Of a stretch of 64,000 bases of DNA, positions 44,701 through 53,555 are shown piece by piece. The notes under the pieces were generated by a model, which ran no database searches, was not told where the DNA came from, and saw nothing but the letters and a program-made list of their open reading frames with translations. Positions within the stretch are counted from its first letter, which is position 1, and every line of letters begins with the position of its first letter. This DNA is from Thiocystis violascens. GTDB taxonomy: Bacteria; Pseudomonadota; Gammaproteobacteria; Chromatiales; Chromatiaceae. Made by a program: the position numbers and the translations under genes. The stretch covers positions 1 to 64,000 of the forward strand of contig DYNM01000013.1 in NCBI GenBank assembly GCA_020721065.1, given 5' to 3'.

Positions 44701-45969
44701 TTATGCCGTTAAATGCGCAGTTAAAAATGCGGTCAATTCTTCAAAAGTGAATAACTGTTGTTCAGAATCCAATCGCAATGATTTCAACCCAAAGCGATTC
44801 TCTGCCAATTCCGTTTCACCCAGCACCAGCGCAAATTGCGCCCCGCTTTTATCGGCTTTTTTGAATTGATTTTTGAAATTGCCGCCGCCGCAATTGGTCA
44901 ACATCCGCAAGCCCGGCACCGCGTCGCGCAGCCGTTCTGCCACCACCGGCGCAGCCTGCTGCGCTGCCGCGCCAACTGCGACCAAATAGACATCGACCGC
45001 AGCGTCCGGTTGCGCTCCAGCGGCTGCCAGCATTTCCACCAGTCGCTCTAAACCCATCGCAAAACCAATCGCCGGTACCGATTTGCCGCCCAATTGCGCC
45101 ACCAAACCATCGTAGCGCCCGCCCGCGCAGACCGTGCCCTGTGCGCCGAGCGCGTCCGTGACCCACTCAAACACGGTGCGGTTGTAATAATCCAAACCGC
45201 GCACCAAACGCGGATTGAGTTGATAACGCACACCAGCCGCGTCGAGTCCGGCGCAAATTTGCTCAAAATGGCTGCGCGTCTCCGCGCCCAGATGTGCCAA
45301 TAACGTGGGAGCGCCAGCGACGATCTCCTGCGTTGCCGGATGTTTGGAATCCAGCACCCGCAGCGGATTGGTGGTCAAACGGCGCTGGCTGTCGGCATCA
45401 AGCTGATCGGCGTGGGCGCTGAGATAAGTGACCAATTGCGCCCGATACGCCGCCCGTTCCTCAGCATCGCCGAGCGAGTTGAGTTCCAAGCGTAAATCGG
45501 TCAAGCCCAGCCGTCGCCACAGCCGCGCCGTCAGCAACATCAATTCCAAATCAATCTCCGCGCCAGCCAGCCCAAAAGTCTCAACGCCGATCTGGTGAAA
45601 TTGGCGATAACGACCGCGCTGCGGGCGCTCGTAACGGAACATCGCGCCGCGATACCACAGGCGCTGCGGCTGGATGAGCAGCCCGTGCTCTAGCGCGGCG
45701 CGGACGCAGCTTGCCGTTCCTTCGGGGCGCAAGCTCAGGCTGTCACCGTTGCGGTCATCAAAGCTGTACATCTCCTTTTCAACGATGTCAGTCACCGCGC
45801 CAATGGCACGGTGAAACAGCGCCGTCACCTCCACCAGCGGCGTGCGAATTTCCGCGTAACCGTAGCTGGTCACGACCTCGCGCACGGTGTCTTCCACGTG
45901 CTGCCAGAGCGCCACCTGCGCCGGCAAGATGTCGTGCATTCCGCGAATTGCTTGCAGAGATTTAGTCAT
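44701..45969 (-). CDS. hisS: Histidyl-tRNA synthetase
   Basis: A 422-residue class II synthetase. Motif 2 ([21 protein letters not shown]), the histidine-specific [13 protein letters not shown] block and motif 3 (GFAMGLERL) are all present, followed by the anticodon-binding domain. Length matches E. coli HisS. The ATG at 45969 ([16 protein letters not shown]) is chosen; the frame remains open upstream only inside rodZ. It overlaps the rodZ stop by 8 bp, meaning the usual intervening ispG is absent. Confidence 0.96.
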   Translation of the reverse strand: MTKSLQAIRGMHDILPAQVALWQHVEDTVREVVTSYGYAEIRTPLVEVTALFHRAIGAVTDIVEKEMYSFDDRNGDSLSLRPEGTASCVRAALEHGLLIQPQRLWYRGAMFRYERPQRGRYRQFHQIGVETFGLAGAEIDLELMLLTARLWRRLGLTDLRLELNSLGDAEERAAYRAQLVTYLSAHADQLDADSQRRLTTNPLRVLDSKHPATQEIVAGAPTLLAHLGAETRSHFEQICAGLDAAGVRYQLNPRLVRGLDYYNRTVFEWVTDALGAQGTVCAGGRYDGLVAQLGGKSVPAIGFAMGLERLVEMLAAAGAQPDAAVDVYLVAVGAAAQQAAPVVAERLRDAVPGLRMLTNCGGGNFKNQFKKADKSGAQFALVLGETELAENRFGLKSLRLDSEQQLFTFEELTAFLTAHLTA

Positions 45970-47074
45970 ATTCAGGAGTCGTCGCAGTTGTGGAATCAGC
46001 GGCAGCATCAGCCGCCGCTGCGGGCGCAAGCGGCAACGTGAACCGCGCCACGTTGCCCCGCGCATGAGCCATCACATCAAACGGTTCGCCATTCACCGTC
46101 ACATTGACCGCGTTGGCTTTGCCGATGATGAACTGATATGGCGGCTGCCCGGTCAGCTCGCGCCGCTCGCCTTCGCGGATTTTGCCGGTAAGCACGGTGC
46201 GTCCATTGCCGCCGGTGACACTCAACCACGCCGTCTTCATAAATTCCACTGTCACCTCCAGCGGCGCAACTGCTGCCGGAGCGGTTGTTTCTGCGCCAAC
46301 GGTCGGCGCAGATGACGTGCTTGCGGCAACCTCAGCGGGTGGCGCGGGTTCCGACGTGGCTGGTGATGACGCCGGTGCCGAAGTGACCGCTGCTGGCGCA
46401 GGTGCAGCAGCAGCCGGTGCCGCGTCAGCTTCATTTTGAATGGGCGGGAGTTGAGATTGAGCTGCGTTTTCCGCCGTCTGTTCAACTGCTGCTTCAAACA
46501 ACGTGGGCGCGAGATCAGCACGAAAATACCAACCCAGCGCCAGCACCGGCAGCAGTGCGCCCACGATCAACAACAGCGTCGTGTTACTGCGTGTTGTGGC
46601 GACAACCGGCTCTGCTGCTGGAAACGTTGGGAGCACAATCGGCGGCGGTGCGGCTGGCGCGATGCTGACGGGCGCAGGTGGCAATGTTGGAAGTGGCGCT
46701 GGCGTCAGCTCCAACGGTGCAGCAGGCGCTGGCGTCAACTCTGGCTCCGGCGTCACTGGCGCTGGCGGGGTGACATCAGAACGGGTGCTGGCGTAATACG
46801 CTTGCAGCAGCGGCTCGGCATCCACTTCCAACAGCCGTGCATAGTTGCGCAGATAACCGGCGACGTAGACCGCCGCTGGCAGTTCTTCATAACGACCCTG
46901 TTCCAGCGCGTCCACCACATCCTTGCGCAGGTGCAGTTGGGTGGCGACGCGCTCGAGTTCGAGACCTCGTGATTGCCGCTCGCGCTGGAGGTGTTGACCG
47001 GGGCGCTCGGCAGGATCGACGCGGGCAGGTGCCGCTGTTTCGATCACATTCAATGCGTTCATCAGTGTTTCCAT
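45962..47074 (-). CDS. rodZ: Cytoskeletal protein RodZ
   Basis: A 370-residue bitopic protein that links MreB filaments to the wall synthesis machinery. An N-terminal helix-turn-helix domain (about 25-95, [26 protein letters not shown]) is followed by a Pro-rich linker, one membrane helix (about 168-188) and a periplasmic domain (about 275-350, [18 protein letters not shown]) of the DUF4115 kind. The Pro/Ala-rich linkers are long. Start is either ATG 47074 or ATG 47062, which has GGAAA upstream. A terminator-like hairpin lies just before the start. It overlaps hisS. Confidence 0.92.
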   Translation of the reverse strand: METLMNALNVIETAAPARVDPAERPGQHLQRERQSRGLELERVATQLHLRKDVVDALEQGRYEELPAAVYVAGYLRNYARLLEVDAEPLLQAYYASTRSDVTPPAPVTPEPELTPAPAAPLELTPAPLPTLPPAPVSIAPAAPPPIVLPTFPAAEPVVATTRSNTTLLLIVGALLPVLALGWYFRADLAPTLFEAAVEQTAENAAQSQLPPIQNEADAAPAAAAPAPAAVTSAPASSPATSEPAPPAEVAASTSSAPTVGAETTAPAAVAPLEVTVEFMKTAWLSVTGGNGRTVLTGKIREGERRELTGQPPYQFIIGKANAVNVTVNGEPFDVMAHARGNVARFTLPLAPAAAADAAADSTTATTPEYD

Positions 47075-47081
47075 TTCTGCG

Positions 47082-47106
47082 AAAAATCCCAGCCAACGGA
47101 CTGGGA
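47082..47106 (-). terminator. Terminator or attenuator hairpin before rodZ
   Basis: On the minus strand TCCCAG (47106-47101), an 8-base loop and CTGGGA (47092-47087) form a stem followed directly by TTTTT (47086-47082). It lies between the pilW stop and the rodZ start, 8 bp before the first possible rodZ ATG, inside the conserved cluster. The stem is short, so termination is probably partial. Confidence 0.6.
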
Positions 47107-47168
47107 ATAAAAAAAGCGGGTCGCCTCAAAAATGGCGCTGGTTCAAAGCAGTGGCAGATGCCGCAGGC

Positions 47169-47957
47169 TCACAAATTACCGGATTTGGTGATGGGCGCGG
47201 TGGGGAAATTTTTGTGCAGCGCCTGTGCATAATTGCTGGCGCGTTTGCGGTTGCCCAACTGCTGCTCCACCGTAACGCCCAGCGTCAGCGCCTGATAAGC
47301 AGTGGCGGGAGTGCGCACAGTTGCGGGTTCAAAATAACGATCTAAATAGCCTTTAGCAGCTTTGGTATCACCGCGTCGCTGCGCGAGGTCTGCCAACTTC
47401 ACCAGCGCCGGACCAAAACTCGGATTGCCGACTAACGCAGCTTGATAATGCGTCGCTGCTTTTGCCAGATCACCGGCTTGGACGGCGCAATTGCCGGCGT
47501 TGGTCAGCGCCAGCCATGGTGTGGCATACAGCGGATTGGCGAGCGCCTTTTGAAACTGCGTCTCGGCTTCGGCGTAATGTTTTTGGCGACATTCATACGC
47601 ACCATAGGCATAACGCACGTCGGAATTGTTGGGCGCGAGCGCGATAGCGCGGTCGTAATGTTCCTTGGCCTGCGCTGCTTGCCCGATTTCTTCGTATAAA
47701 AACGCCGCCCAAACATGCGCACGCGGATAGCTTTTATCGGCTTCCAACGCCTGCTGCGCTCGCCGAAACGCGACATCAGTTTGACCCCGGTTGTAGTACT
47801 CCTCCGCCATGCGGACATACAGCTCCGCCGGGCTATCTTCCGGGTCTAAACCCAACGCCTCATCAGTGTGCTGCGTCTGCTTTTTGAGACCGCCGCAAGC
47901 CACCACCCCGCAGCACAATCCCAGCATCAACAAGCGTCGCATTTGCGCTGTGTTCAT
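47169..47957 (-). CDS. pilW: Type IV pilus biogenesis lipoprotein PilW/PilF
   Basis: A 262-residue outer-membrane lipoprotein pilotin. The lipobox VVAC puts the lipidated cysteine at 21. About six TPR repeats follow, beginning at SPAELYVRMAEEYYNRGQTD. In Pseudomonas and relatives this gene sits between rlmN and rodZ, exactly as here. It helps the PilQ secretin reach the outer membrane. It follows rlmN at 1 bp. Confidence 0.92.
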   Translation of the reverse strand: MNTAQMRRLLMLGLCCGVVACGGLKKQTQHTDEALGLDPEDSPAELYVRMAEEYYNRGQTDVAFRRAQQALEADKSYPRAHVWAAFLYEEIGQAAQAKEHYDRAIALAPNNSDVRYAYGAYECRQKHYAEAETQFQKALANPLYATPWLALTNAGNCAVQAGDLAKAATHYQAALVGNPSFGPALVKLADLAQRRGDTKAAKGYLDRYFEPATVRTPATAYQALTLGVTVEQQLGNRKRASNYAQALHKNFPTAPITKSGNL

Positions 47958-47958
47958 T

Positions 47959-49065
47959 TTAGTTCACCACCGGCACTGCCACGCGGCGGGTGCGATCATT
48001 CACCCGCCCAACCAATTGTCCACAAGCAGCAGCGATCTCATCGCCGCGTGTTTTGCGCGTCATGGCAAAAATTCCCGCGCCGGTCAGCCGCAGTCGAAAT
48101 GCCTCTACGCGCTCCGGTGGTGAGGTGGCAAAGGTGCTGCCGCTGAACGGATTAAACGGAATGAGATTGAGCTTGGAAGGAATGCCTTCCAACAGACGAA
48201 TCAATTGCTTCGCGTGTGTCAGGCTGTCATTCACACCATCAAGCATGACGTATTCCCAAGTGATTTTGCGGCGCGGATCGCGGCCGAGATACGCCTTACA
48301 CGCCGGCAGCAGTTGCGCCAGCGGATATTTGCGATTGATCGGCATCAGCTCATCGCGCAGTGCGTCGGTGGGTGCGTGGAGCGAGACGGCCAGCGAGACG
48401 TTGCTGACCTCGCGCAGCCGATAAATGTTGGGCACGACGCCGGAAGTGCTGACGGTCACGCGGTGCTTGGCGAGCATGTACGCCAGATCGTCCTGCATGA
48501 TCTCCAGCGCGGCGATCACGGCATCAAAATTCGCCAGCGGCTCGCCCATTCCCATCAGCACCACGTTGGTCAGCGGTTGGTCAAGCTGACGTGCGGCGTG
48601 CCAAACCTGCCCGATGATTTCGCTCACCGTGAGATTGCGATTAAAGCCCTGCTGCGCGGTGGCACAAAACGCGCAATTCAACGCGCAGCCCACTTGTGAA
48701 GACACGCACAACGTGCGGCGGCGACCTTCGGGAATGCAGACGGTTTCCACCCGCTGCCCGTCGTGCAATTCCAGCACCCATTTCACGGTGCCATCGGCAG
48801 ACGGATGGTCAGCAATGATGCGCGGCAGCTCCAGCCGCGTGACCTCGCGCAGCCGTTCGCGCCACGATTTGGGTAAATCGGACATGGCGTCGAAATCAGT
48901 AACGCCATGTTTATGTAACCATTTGAAGAGATTGCGCCCGTGAAACGGTTTGACGCCCAGCCCGACCGCCAGCGCCTCGCACTCGGCAAGCCGCAGGTCA
49001 AACAGATTCGGTAACGGGGCGGGAGCGGTCATCGGAGGAAGGTCAATCAACGGGTGCGCGGACAC
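47959..49065 (-). CDS. rlmN: 23S rRNA/tRNA adenine-C2 methyltransferase RlmN
   Basis: A 368-residue radical SAM methyltransferase that makes m2A2503 in 23S rRNA and m2A37 in some tRNAs. The cluster motif is CALNCAFC, followed by [21 protein letters not shown], and the catalytic C-terminal cysteine lies in [12 protein letters not shown]. Start is a GTG at 49065, overlapping the ndk end by 19 bp, or an ATG at 49032, which would leave a 14-bp gap; neither has a good ribosome site. Confidence 0.95.
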   Translation of the reverse strand: MSAHPLIDLPPMTAPAPLPNLFDLRLAECEALAVGLGVKPFHGRNLFKWLHKHGVTDFDAMSDLPKSWRERLREVTRLELPRIIADHPSADGTVKWVLELHDGQRVETVCIPEGRRRTLCVSSQVGCALNCAFCATAQQGFNRNLTVSEIIGQVWHAARQLDQPLTNVVLMGMGEPLANFDAVIAALEIMQDDLAYMLAKHRVTVSTSGVVPNIYRLREVSNVSLAVSLHAPTDALRDELMPINRKYPLAQLLPACKAYLGRDPRRKITWEYVMLDGVNDSLTHAKQLIRLLEGIPSKLNLIPFNPFSGSTFATSPPERVEAFRLRLTGAGIFAMTRKTRGDEIAAACGQLVGRVNDRTRRVAVPVVN

Positions 49066-49475
49066 GCGCCTTCGGGGAAAAAGAAGGCGATTTCCACCTC
49101 GGCGGTTTCCACTGCGTCAGAACCGTGCGCGGCGTTTTCGGTGAACGAGTCGGCGAAATCGGCGCGGATGGTGCCGGGTGCAGCATTGGCGGGATTGGTT
49201 GCGCCCATGATGTCGCGGTTTTTGGCAACGGCGTCCTCACCTTCCAACACCTGCACCATCACCGGGCCGGAGGTCATAAAGCCCACCAGTTCATCAAAAA
49301 ACGGTTTGCCCTGATGAATCGCATAAAACGCGCTGGCTTGTTCTTGGCTCAGATGCAGCATTCTGGCGGCGACGATGCGCAGCCCGGCGGTTTCAAAGCG
49401 GGCGAGAATGGCACCGATGGCGTTTTTAGCGACAGCGTTGGGTTTGATAATTGAGAGAGTGCGTTCAATAGCCAT
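49047..49475 (-). CDS. ndk: Nucleoside diphosphate kinase
   Basis: A 142-residue kinase that balances nucleoside triphosphates. The phosphorylated histidine H117 lies in NAAHGSD, and [15 protein letters not shown] and [14 protein letters not shown] are family marks. The ATG at 49475 has GGAG 7 bp upstream; an 8-codon in-frame extension is not needed. It is the first gene of the ndk-to-der cluster, divergent from the PilB-like ATPase gene. Confidence 0.96.
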   Translation of the reverse strand: MAIERTLSIIKPNAVAKNAIGAILARFETAGLRIVAARMLHLSQEQASAFYAIHQGKPFFDELVGFMTSGPVMVQVLEGEDAVAKNRDIMGATNPANAAPGTIRADFADSFTENAAHGSDAVETAEVEIAFFFPEGACPRTR

Positions 49476-49694
49476 GCGGGACTCCACAAAAAGGATCAAT
49501 CATTGGGACAAGAAGGAGGTTTACGAAAGGGAAAGGCGTCAAAATTCAGCCGTTAAGTCTAGCGTTAGCACTTGCGTTGAGGCAATCTGTTGTCTGCATT
49601 GCAGGCAGGCAGCTCCATTGAGAGCAATCTGTTTTAAGAACCAGCCACCGTGCAATGATTCAAGCATTCTAGCCGTGAATCCTCTCCGTCGTTT

Positions 49695-51656
49695 ATGCCA
49701 ACTCCCCCCCAACAGATTGCCGCCATCCTTGAAACACGAGGAATCGTAACCCCAGCGCCCGTGCCGCCGCCGCCCGCGCAAGACACCAGTAAACAAATTA
49801 CGACGCTGTTAGAGGAACGCGGCATCATCTCGCGTGACCAATTGACGCAAGCGCGGCGCGTCCACAGCAAGCTGCCCGATGAGTATTCGCTGACCAAGGT
49901 GTTGCAGGAGTTGGGCTATCTCGATGCCAAACAACTGCGGCAGGCGCTGCGTGAACAGCGACAAGTGGTGCCGCTGGGCAATTTGTTGGTGGAGCTGGGT
50001 TATCTCAAACCGCAGGATTTACGCGCCGCCTTGCAAGCGCAGCAATATCCCGAATTTCAGGGCAAGCGCCTCGGCGAAATTCTGCTAGAAAAGCATTTAA
50101 TTCAGGAACAGCAGTTAATTGAAGTGCTCGGCGATCAACTGGGTTTTTTACACGAAGAGCCGAGTTTTACCGACATTGATCACGAAATTCTCTTTCAAGT
50201 CACGCCAGATTGGTGTCGCCGTCATCAAGCCGTACCGATTCGCCGCGATGCCGAAGGCACCATCATTGCCTTTCGCAATCCGCTCGACAGCGTGGCACGG
50301 CAAGCAGCCGAAAGCGTCTACGGCAAAGTCGTGCCCGCCATCAGCACCCGTCGCGCCATTGACGACAGCATCAGCACCTACGAAAACAGCCGCCAACACA
50401 GTCGCGCCCGTCCGCTCGAACTCAACGAAGCCGACGTCACCAGCGTCGTGGACAGCATCATCATTGACGCACTGGAACAAGGCACCAGCGACATTCACAT
50501 CGAACCGATGCGCCAACAACTGCGGGTACGATTTCGGCGCGACGGCGTCTTGGTTCTGCACCGCGAACTGGAACGCACCTTGGCACCGGCCATCAGCAGC
50601 CGCCTCAAAATCCTCTGCCAAGCCGATATTGCAGAAAAACGCCGTCATCAAGGCGGCGGATTTCGCTTTGACGATCCGCGCACCGGTCGCCGCAGCGATG
50701 TCCGCGCCTCGTTTTTTGCGACGATTTTTGGCGAAAAAATCGTATTGCGGCTGCTCAGTCGTAAAGTTGAATTGCTTGATGTCAAAGAAATTGGCATGGC
50801 ATCTCGAATGCTGGAACGCTTAAAAGCAGAAGCGTTAGATTTACCCAGCGGCGTTATTTTAGTCACCGGCCCCACCGGTTCTGGTAAAACCACCAGTTTA
50901 TATGGATGTATTAACTATCTGAATGATTCTGAACGTTGCATCATCACTGCCGAAGACCCGGTTGAATACGTCATTGATGGCATCGCACAATGTAACTTAA
51001 ATCCCAAAATTAATTTAACCTTTGAAGAAACCCTGCGCCACATGGTGCGGCAAGACCCTGATGTGATCGTTCTCGGCGAAATTCGAGATCAATTCTCCGC
51101 CGAATCCGCTATTCAAGCCGCACTGACCGGACATAAAGTGTTGACGACATTTCACACCGAAGACAGCATCGGCTGCTTATTGCGGCTCACCAATATGCAA
51201 ATTGAACCCTTTTTAATTGCCTCAACGGTTATCGCAGTATTGGCACAACGTTTACTCCGTCACGTCTGCGAAACGTGCGCCGAACCCTATCGTCCTAACG
51301 CGCAAGAATTACATCGTTTAGGCACCCATCAAGCAGATTTAGTTGGAGCCAATTTTCGCAAAGGACGCGGTTGCAGCGACTGCCAATACACCGGTTATCT
51401 TGGGCGCGTGAGCATATTTGAATTACTCATTTCCAATGAACCGATTAAAGATGCCATTATTGCAAAACGCTCTTCTTCCGAAATTCGCCGCATTGGTATT
51501 GAAACTGCCGGCTTAGTGACATTATTGGAAGACGGATTAGCAAAAGCAGCAATGGGCGCAACCAGCATTCAAGAAGTGTTGCGTCATTTACCCCGCTTAG
51601 GAAGACCGCGCCCCTTTCGAGAAATTCAGCGGCTTATTGGCGATATTCGGGTATAA
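49695..51656 (+). CDS. GspE/PilB-type secretion ATPase with MshEN-like N-terminal repeats
   Basis: A 653-residue hexameric ATPase of the type II secretion/type IV pilus class. Walker A is GPTGSGKTTS (near 392), the Asp box AEDPVEY and Walker B DPDVIVLGEIRD follow, and zinc cysteines are CETC and CSDC. The N-terminal 150 residues hold three 24-residue motifs, SLTKVLQELGYL, PLGNLLVELGYL and RLGEILLEKHLI, each followed by an L-x3-L-x2-Q end. This matches the MshEN c-di-GMP-binding pattern apart from some substitutions. No platform protein or pilin gene is adjacent. The HDOD gene follows on the same strand. Confidence 0.88.
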   Translation: MPTPPQQIAAILETRGIVTPAPVPPPPAQDTSKQITTLLEERGIISRDQLTQARRVHSKLPDEYSLTKVLQELGYLDAKQLRQALREQRQVVPLGNLLVELGYLKPQDLRAALQAQQYPEFQGKRLGEILLEKHLIQEQQLIEVLGDQLGFLHEEPSFTDIDHEILFQVTPDWCRRHQAVPIRRDAEGTIIAFRNPLDSVARQAAESVYGKVVPAISTRRAIDDSISTYENSRQHSRARPLELNEADVTSVVDSIIIDALEQGTSDIHIEPMRQQLRVRFRRDGVLVLHRELERTLAPAISSRLKILCQADIAEKRRHQGGGFRFDDPRTGRRSDVRASFFATIFGEKIVLRLLSRKVELLDVKEIGMASRMLERLKAEALDLPSGVILVTGPTGSGKTTSLYGCINYLNDSERCIITAEDPVEYVIDGIAQCNLNPKINLTFEETLRHMVRQDPDVIVLGEIRDQFSAESAIQAALTGHKVLTTFHTEDSIGCLLRLTNMQIEPFLIASTVIAVLAQRLLRHVCETCAEPYRPNAQELHRLGTHQADLVGANFRKGRGCSDCQYTGYLGRVSIFELLISNEPIKDAIIAKRSSSEIRRIGIETAGLVTLLEDGLAKAAMGATSIQEVLRHLPRLGRPRPFREIQRLIGDIRV

Positions 51657-51707
51657 TTCAGCGCGGATATAATTCAGCATCCAATCCACACGGAGAACAG
51701 TAATAGC

Positions 51708-52568
51708 GTGACTGGAAAATCACTAAAAACCCTCATTGAAGAACGTTTTGAATCTGACAGTTTGCAATTGCCAGTGTTTAATCGTATCGCCCTAGAACTA
51801 CAAAAATTAAAACAAGCACAAGGCGTCACTATCCATCATATTTCTGATTTAATTATGAAAGACCAATCGCTTGCCAGTCGCGTGTTGCGGTTAGCGAACT
51901 CTTCTTTTTATGGCGGCTTAAAGCCAGTGGAAACAATTAGTGCCGCTGTCGTGCGCTTAGGCATGAACCGTGTGGCGAATTTAGCAATGGTTGCCTCACA
52001 ATTGATGGCGCACGATCTCCAAACCAAGGTCGCAGCGCATTATATGCCGAGCTTGTGGTGTCATTCTTTTGTGTGTGCAACTGGTGGGCGCTGGTTAGCG
52101 CAACAAACTGGATACGAGGCACTGGCAGAAGAAGTATTTTTAGCGGGGTTATTACACGATATTGGTGAACTGTTTTTATTGAAAGTGTTAGATTTAATTG
52201 CCCGTGATCCTGAACGTCCAGCCGCAATGACAAAATCATTGGTGTTTGAAGTATTAGAAGCGATGCACCAAGATATTGGTTATCGGTTATTGATGAAGTG
52301 GGAACTTCCCGAAAGCTATGCTCGCGTTGCCCGCGATCATCACGCGCAGGAATTTAGTGAAGCCGACGTTATTTTGACCATTACCCGTTTATCAGACATT
52401 ATTTGTCATAAATTGGGCGTTGGTTGTGCTCCTGATCCTGATATTGTTTTAGCAGCGACTACGGAAGCGCAGGCATTAGGATTGCGCGAGGTGAAGCTCG
52501 CGCAATTGGAGGTATTATTGGAAGATGTGGTCGTTGAAGCGAATAGCTTAATGGCAACGGCGCGTTAA
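51708..52568 (+). CDS. HDOD-domain signalling protein
   Basis: A 286-residue cytoplasmic protein dominated by an HDOD domain (about 15-210). The HD-like core reads AGLLHDIGELFLL, where most HDOD proteins lose catalytic metal ligands; FNRIALELQKLKQ and LKPVETISAAVVRLGMNR are family blocks. Such proteins often control motility or pilus function. The GTG at 51708 is preceded by GGAG. It follows the PilB-like gene by 51 bp and is probably cotranscribed. It is convergent with sufE. Confidence 0.85.
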   Translation: MTGKSLKTLIEERFESDSLQLPVFNRIALELQKLKQAQGVTIHHISDLIMKDQSLASRVLRLANSSFYGGLKPVETISAAVVRLGMNRVANLAMVASQLMAHDLQTKVAAHYMPSLWCHSFVCATGGRWLAQQTGYEALAEEVFLAGLLHDIGELFLLKVLDLIARDPERPAAMTKSLVFEVLEAMHQDIGYRLLMKWELPESYARVARDHHAQEFSEADVILTITRLSDIICHKLGVGCAPDPDIVLAATTEAQALGLREVKLAQLEVLLEDVVVEANSLMATAR

Positions 52569-52575
52569 AAATAAA

Positions 52576-52995
52576 CTATTGCCATGCTGCCGCTTGCGCT
52601 TTCATTTTGTTCACGATTGCGTAAATGCCAACATGCCGATTAGGACTCAAATTTTCTTCGAGTTGCAATTCTTGAAACAGCGCATCGACATCTAAATTGA
52701 TAATCTCAGTTGCTGTTTTCCCTGAAAATAAACCGATCAATAAGGCAACAGCACCTTTGATAATTGCGGTATCACAATCGCCGCTATAGTGCAGAATTTC
52801 CGGTTGTGTGGAATCAGGTTGGGCGGCAACATGCACAATACTCATACACTCAATGACGCGATGTGTAGGAGTTTTTAATTCTATCGGCATGGCAGGTAAA
52901 TGCTCGCCGAGTTCTACGAGATATTGATAGCGTTGCTCCCAATCACCTAATAACTCAAAGTTGTCAATGATGTCTTGCAGATCGGCGTGATACAT
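52576..52995 (-). CDS. sufE: SufE-family cysteine desulfurase activator
   Basis: A 139-residue SufE-fold protein. The acceptor cysteine lies in HRVIECMSIVHV, aligning with C51 of E. coli SufE (GCQS), although the surrounding residues differ from the usual V-x-GC-x-S-x-V-W. LHYSGDCDTAIIKGAVALLI is the conserved second block. It accepts persulfide from a desulfurase, which is not in the window. The ATG at 52995 is preferred over a TTG at 53025. It lies downstream of the A-type carrier in the same transcript. Confidence 0.85.
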   Translation of the reverse strand: MYHADLQDIIDNFELLGDWEQRYQYLVELGEHLPAMPIELKTPTHRVIECMSIVHVAAQPDSTQPEILHYSGDCDTAIIKGAVALLIGLFSGKTATEIINLDVDALFQELQLEENLSPNRHVGIYAIVNKMKAQAAAWQ

Positions 52996-53025
52996 TGGCG
53001 GAACTCGTGCTGATGCGGGGTGCAA

Positions 53026-53352
53026 TTAAACGCTGAAAGATTCGCCGCAATTGCAACTACTTTTTGCCTGCGGATTGTGAAACTCGAAAGTATCATGCAG
53101 GAGATTCTTTTTCACGAAATCAATCTCGGTGCCATCTAATTGCGGTAAATCATCGTGGCGCACAATCACGCACGCGCCATGACTTTCAAACACTTGATCG
53201 GCATCAGTGACGTGATCGGTATAATCGACGACATAAGATAAGCCTTGGCAGCCGCTCTCGGTGACGCCCAAACGTAATCCCACACCTTGCCCGCGTTGCG
53301 CAATTGTTTTAATCACATGTTTTGCAGCAGCAGATGTTAAAGTAATTGCCAT
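53026..53352 (-). CDS. A-type iron-sulfur carrier (IscA/SufA-like)
   Basis: A 108-residue Fe-S carrier. The three family cysteines are present: one in TESGCQGLSYV and two in the C-terminal SSCNCGESFSV. Length and the opening ITLTSAAAKHVIKTI match IscA/SufA. It delivers clusters to apoproteins such as those of NadA, MoaA and RlmN encoded in this window. GGAG lies 6 bp before the ATG. SufE follows 30 bp downstream. Telling IscA from SufA is not possible from sequence alone. Confidence 0.92.
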   Translation of the reverse strand: MAITLTSAAAKHVIKTIAQRGQGVGLRLGVTESGCQGLSYVVDYTDHVTDADQVFESHGACVIVRHDDLPQLDGTEIDFVKKNLLHDTFEFHNPQAKSSCNCGESFSV

Positions 53353-53404
53353 GATCGTTCTCCGAAGGTGAATGGTGTTGATGTGAGTAGGAAGACGCGG
53401 TTAT

Positions 53405-53520
53405 AAAAAGTTGTCAGTTGTCAGTTGTCAGTTGTCAGTTGTCAGTAAAAACTACGGTTGTCACCGACAACTGACAACCAATAACTCAACCAATTTTTTA
53501 TGTCGTAACTGCGTCACTCC
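53405..53520. repeat. Dispersed inverted-repeat element, copy D
   Basis: AAAAA leads into five tandem GTTGTCA units (53410-53444). A matching ACCGACAACTGACAACC arm lies at 53463-53479. The right end AACTGCGTCACTCC (53507-53520) is the conserved end of copy A, and the following TAATAAT is also shared with the flank of copy A in inverse. It fills the gap between the A-type carrier and the RuBisCO-like gene. Confidence 0.78.
53410..53444. repeat. Five tandem copies of GTTGTCA
   Basis: Five perfect 7-bp units in a row, within repeat copy D. Copy C has two such units and copies A and B one each, so the number varies between copies. Confidence 0.9.
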
Positions 53521-53555
53521 TAATAATGTGTTTATCAATTGAGAATGAGGCTGTG

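Noticed and set aside
53410..53444. CRISPR-like array
   Set aside because: The repeats are 7 bp with no spacers; this is a tandem repeat inside a dispersed element.
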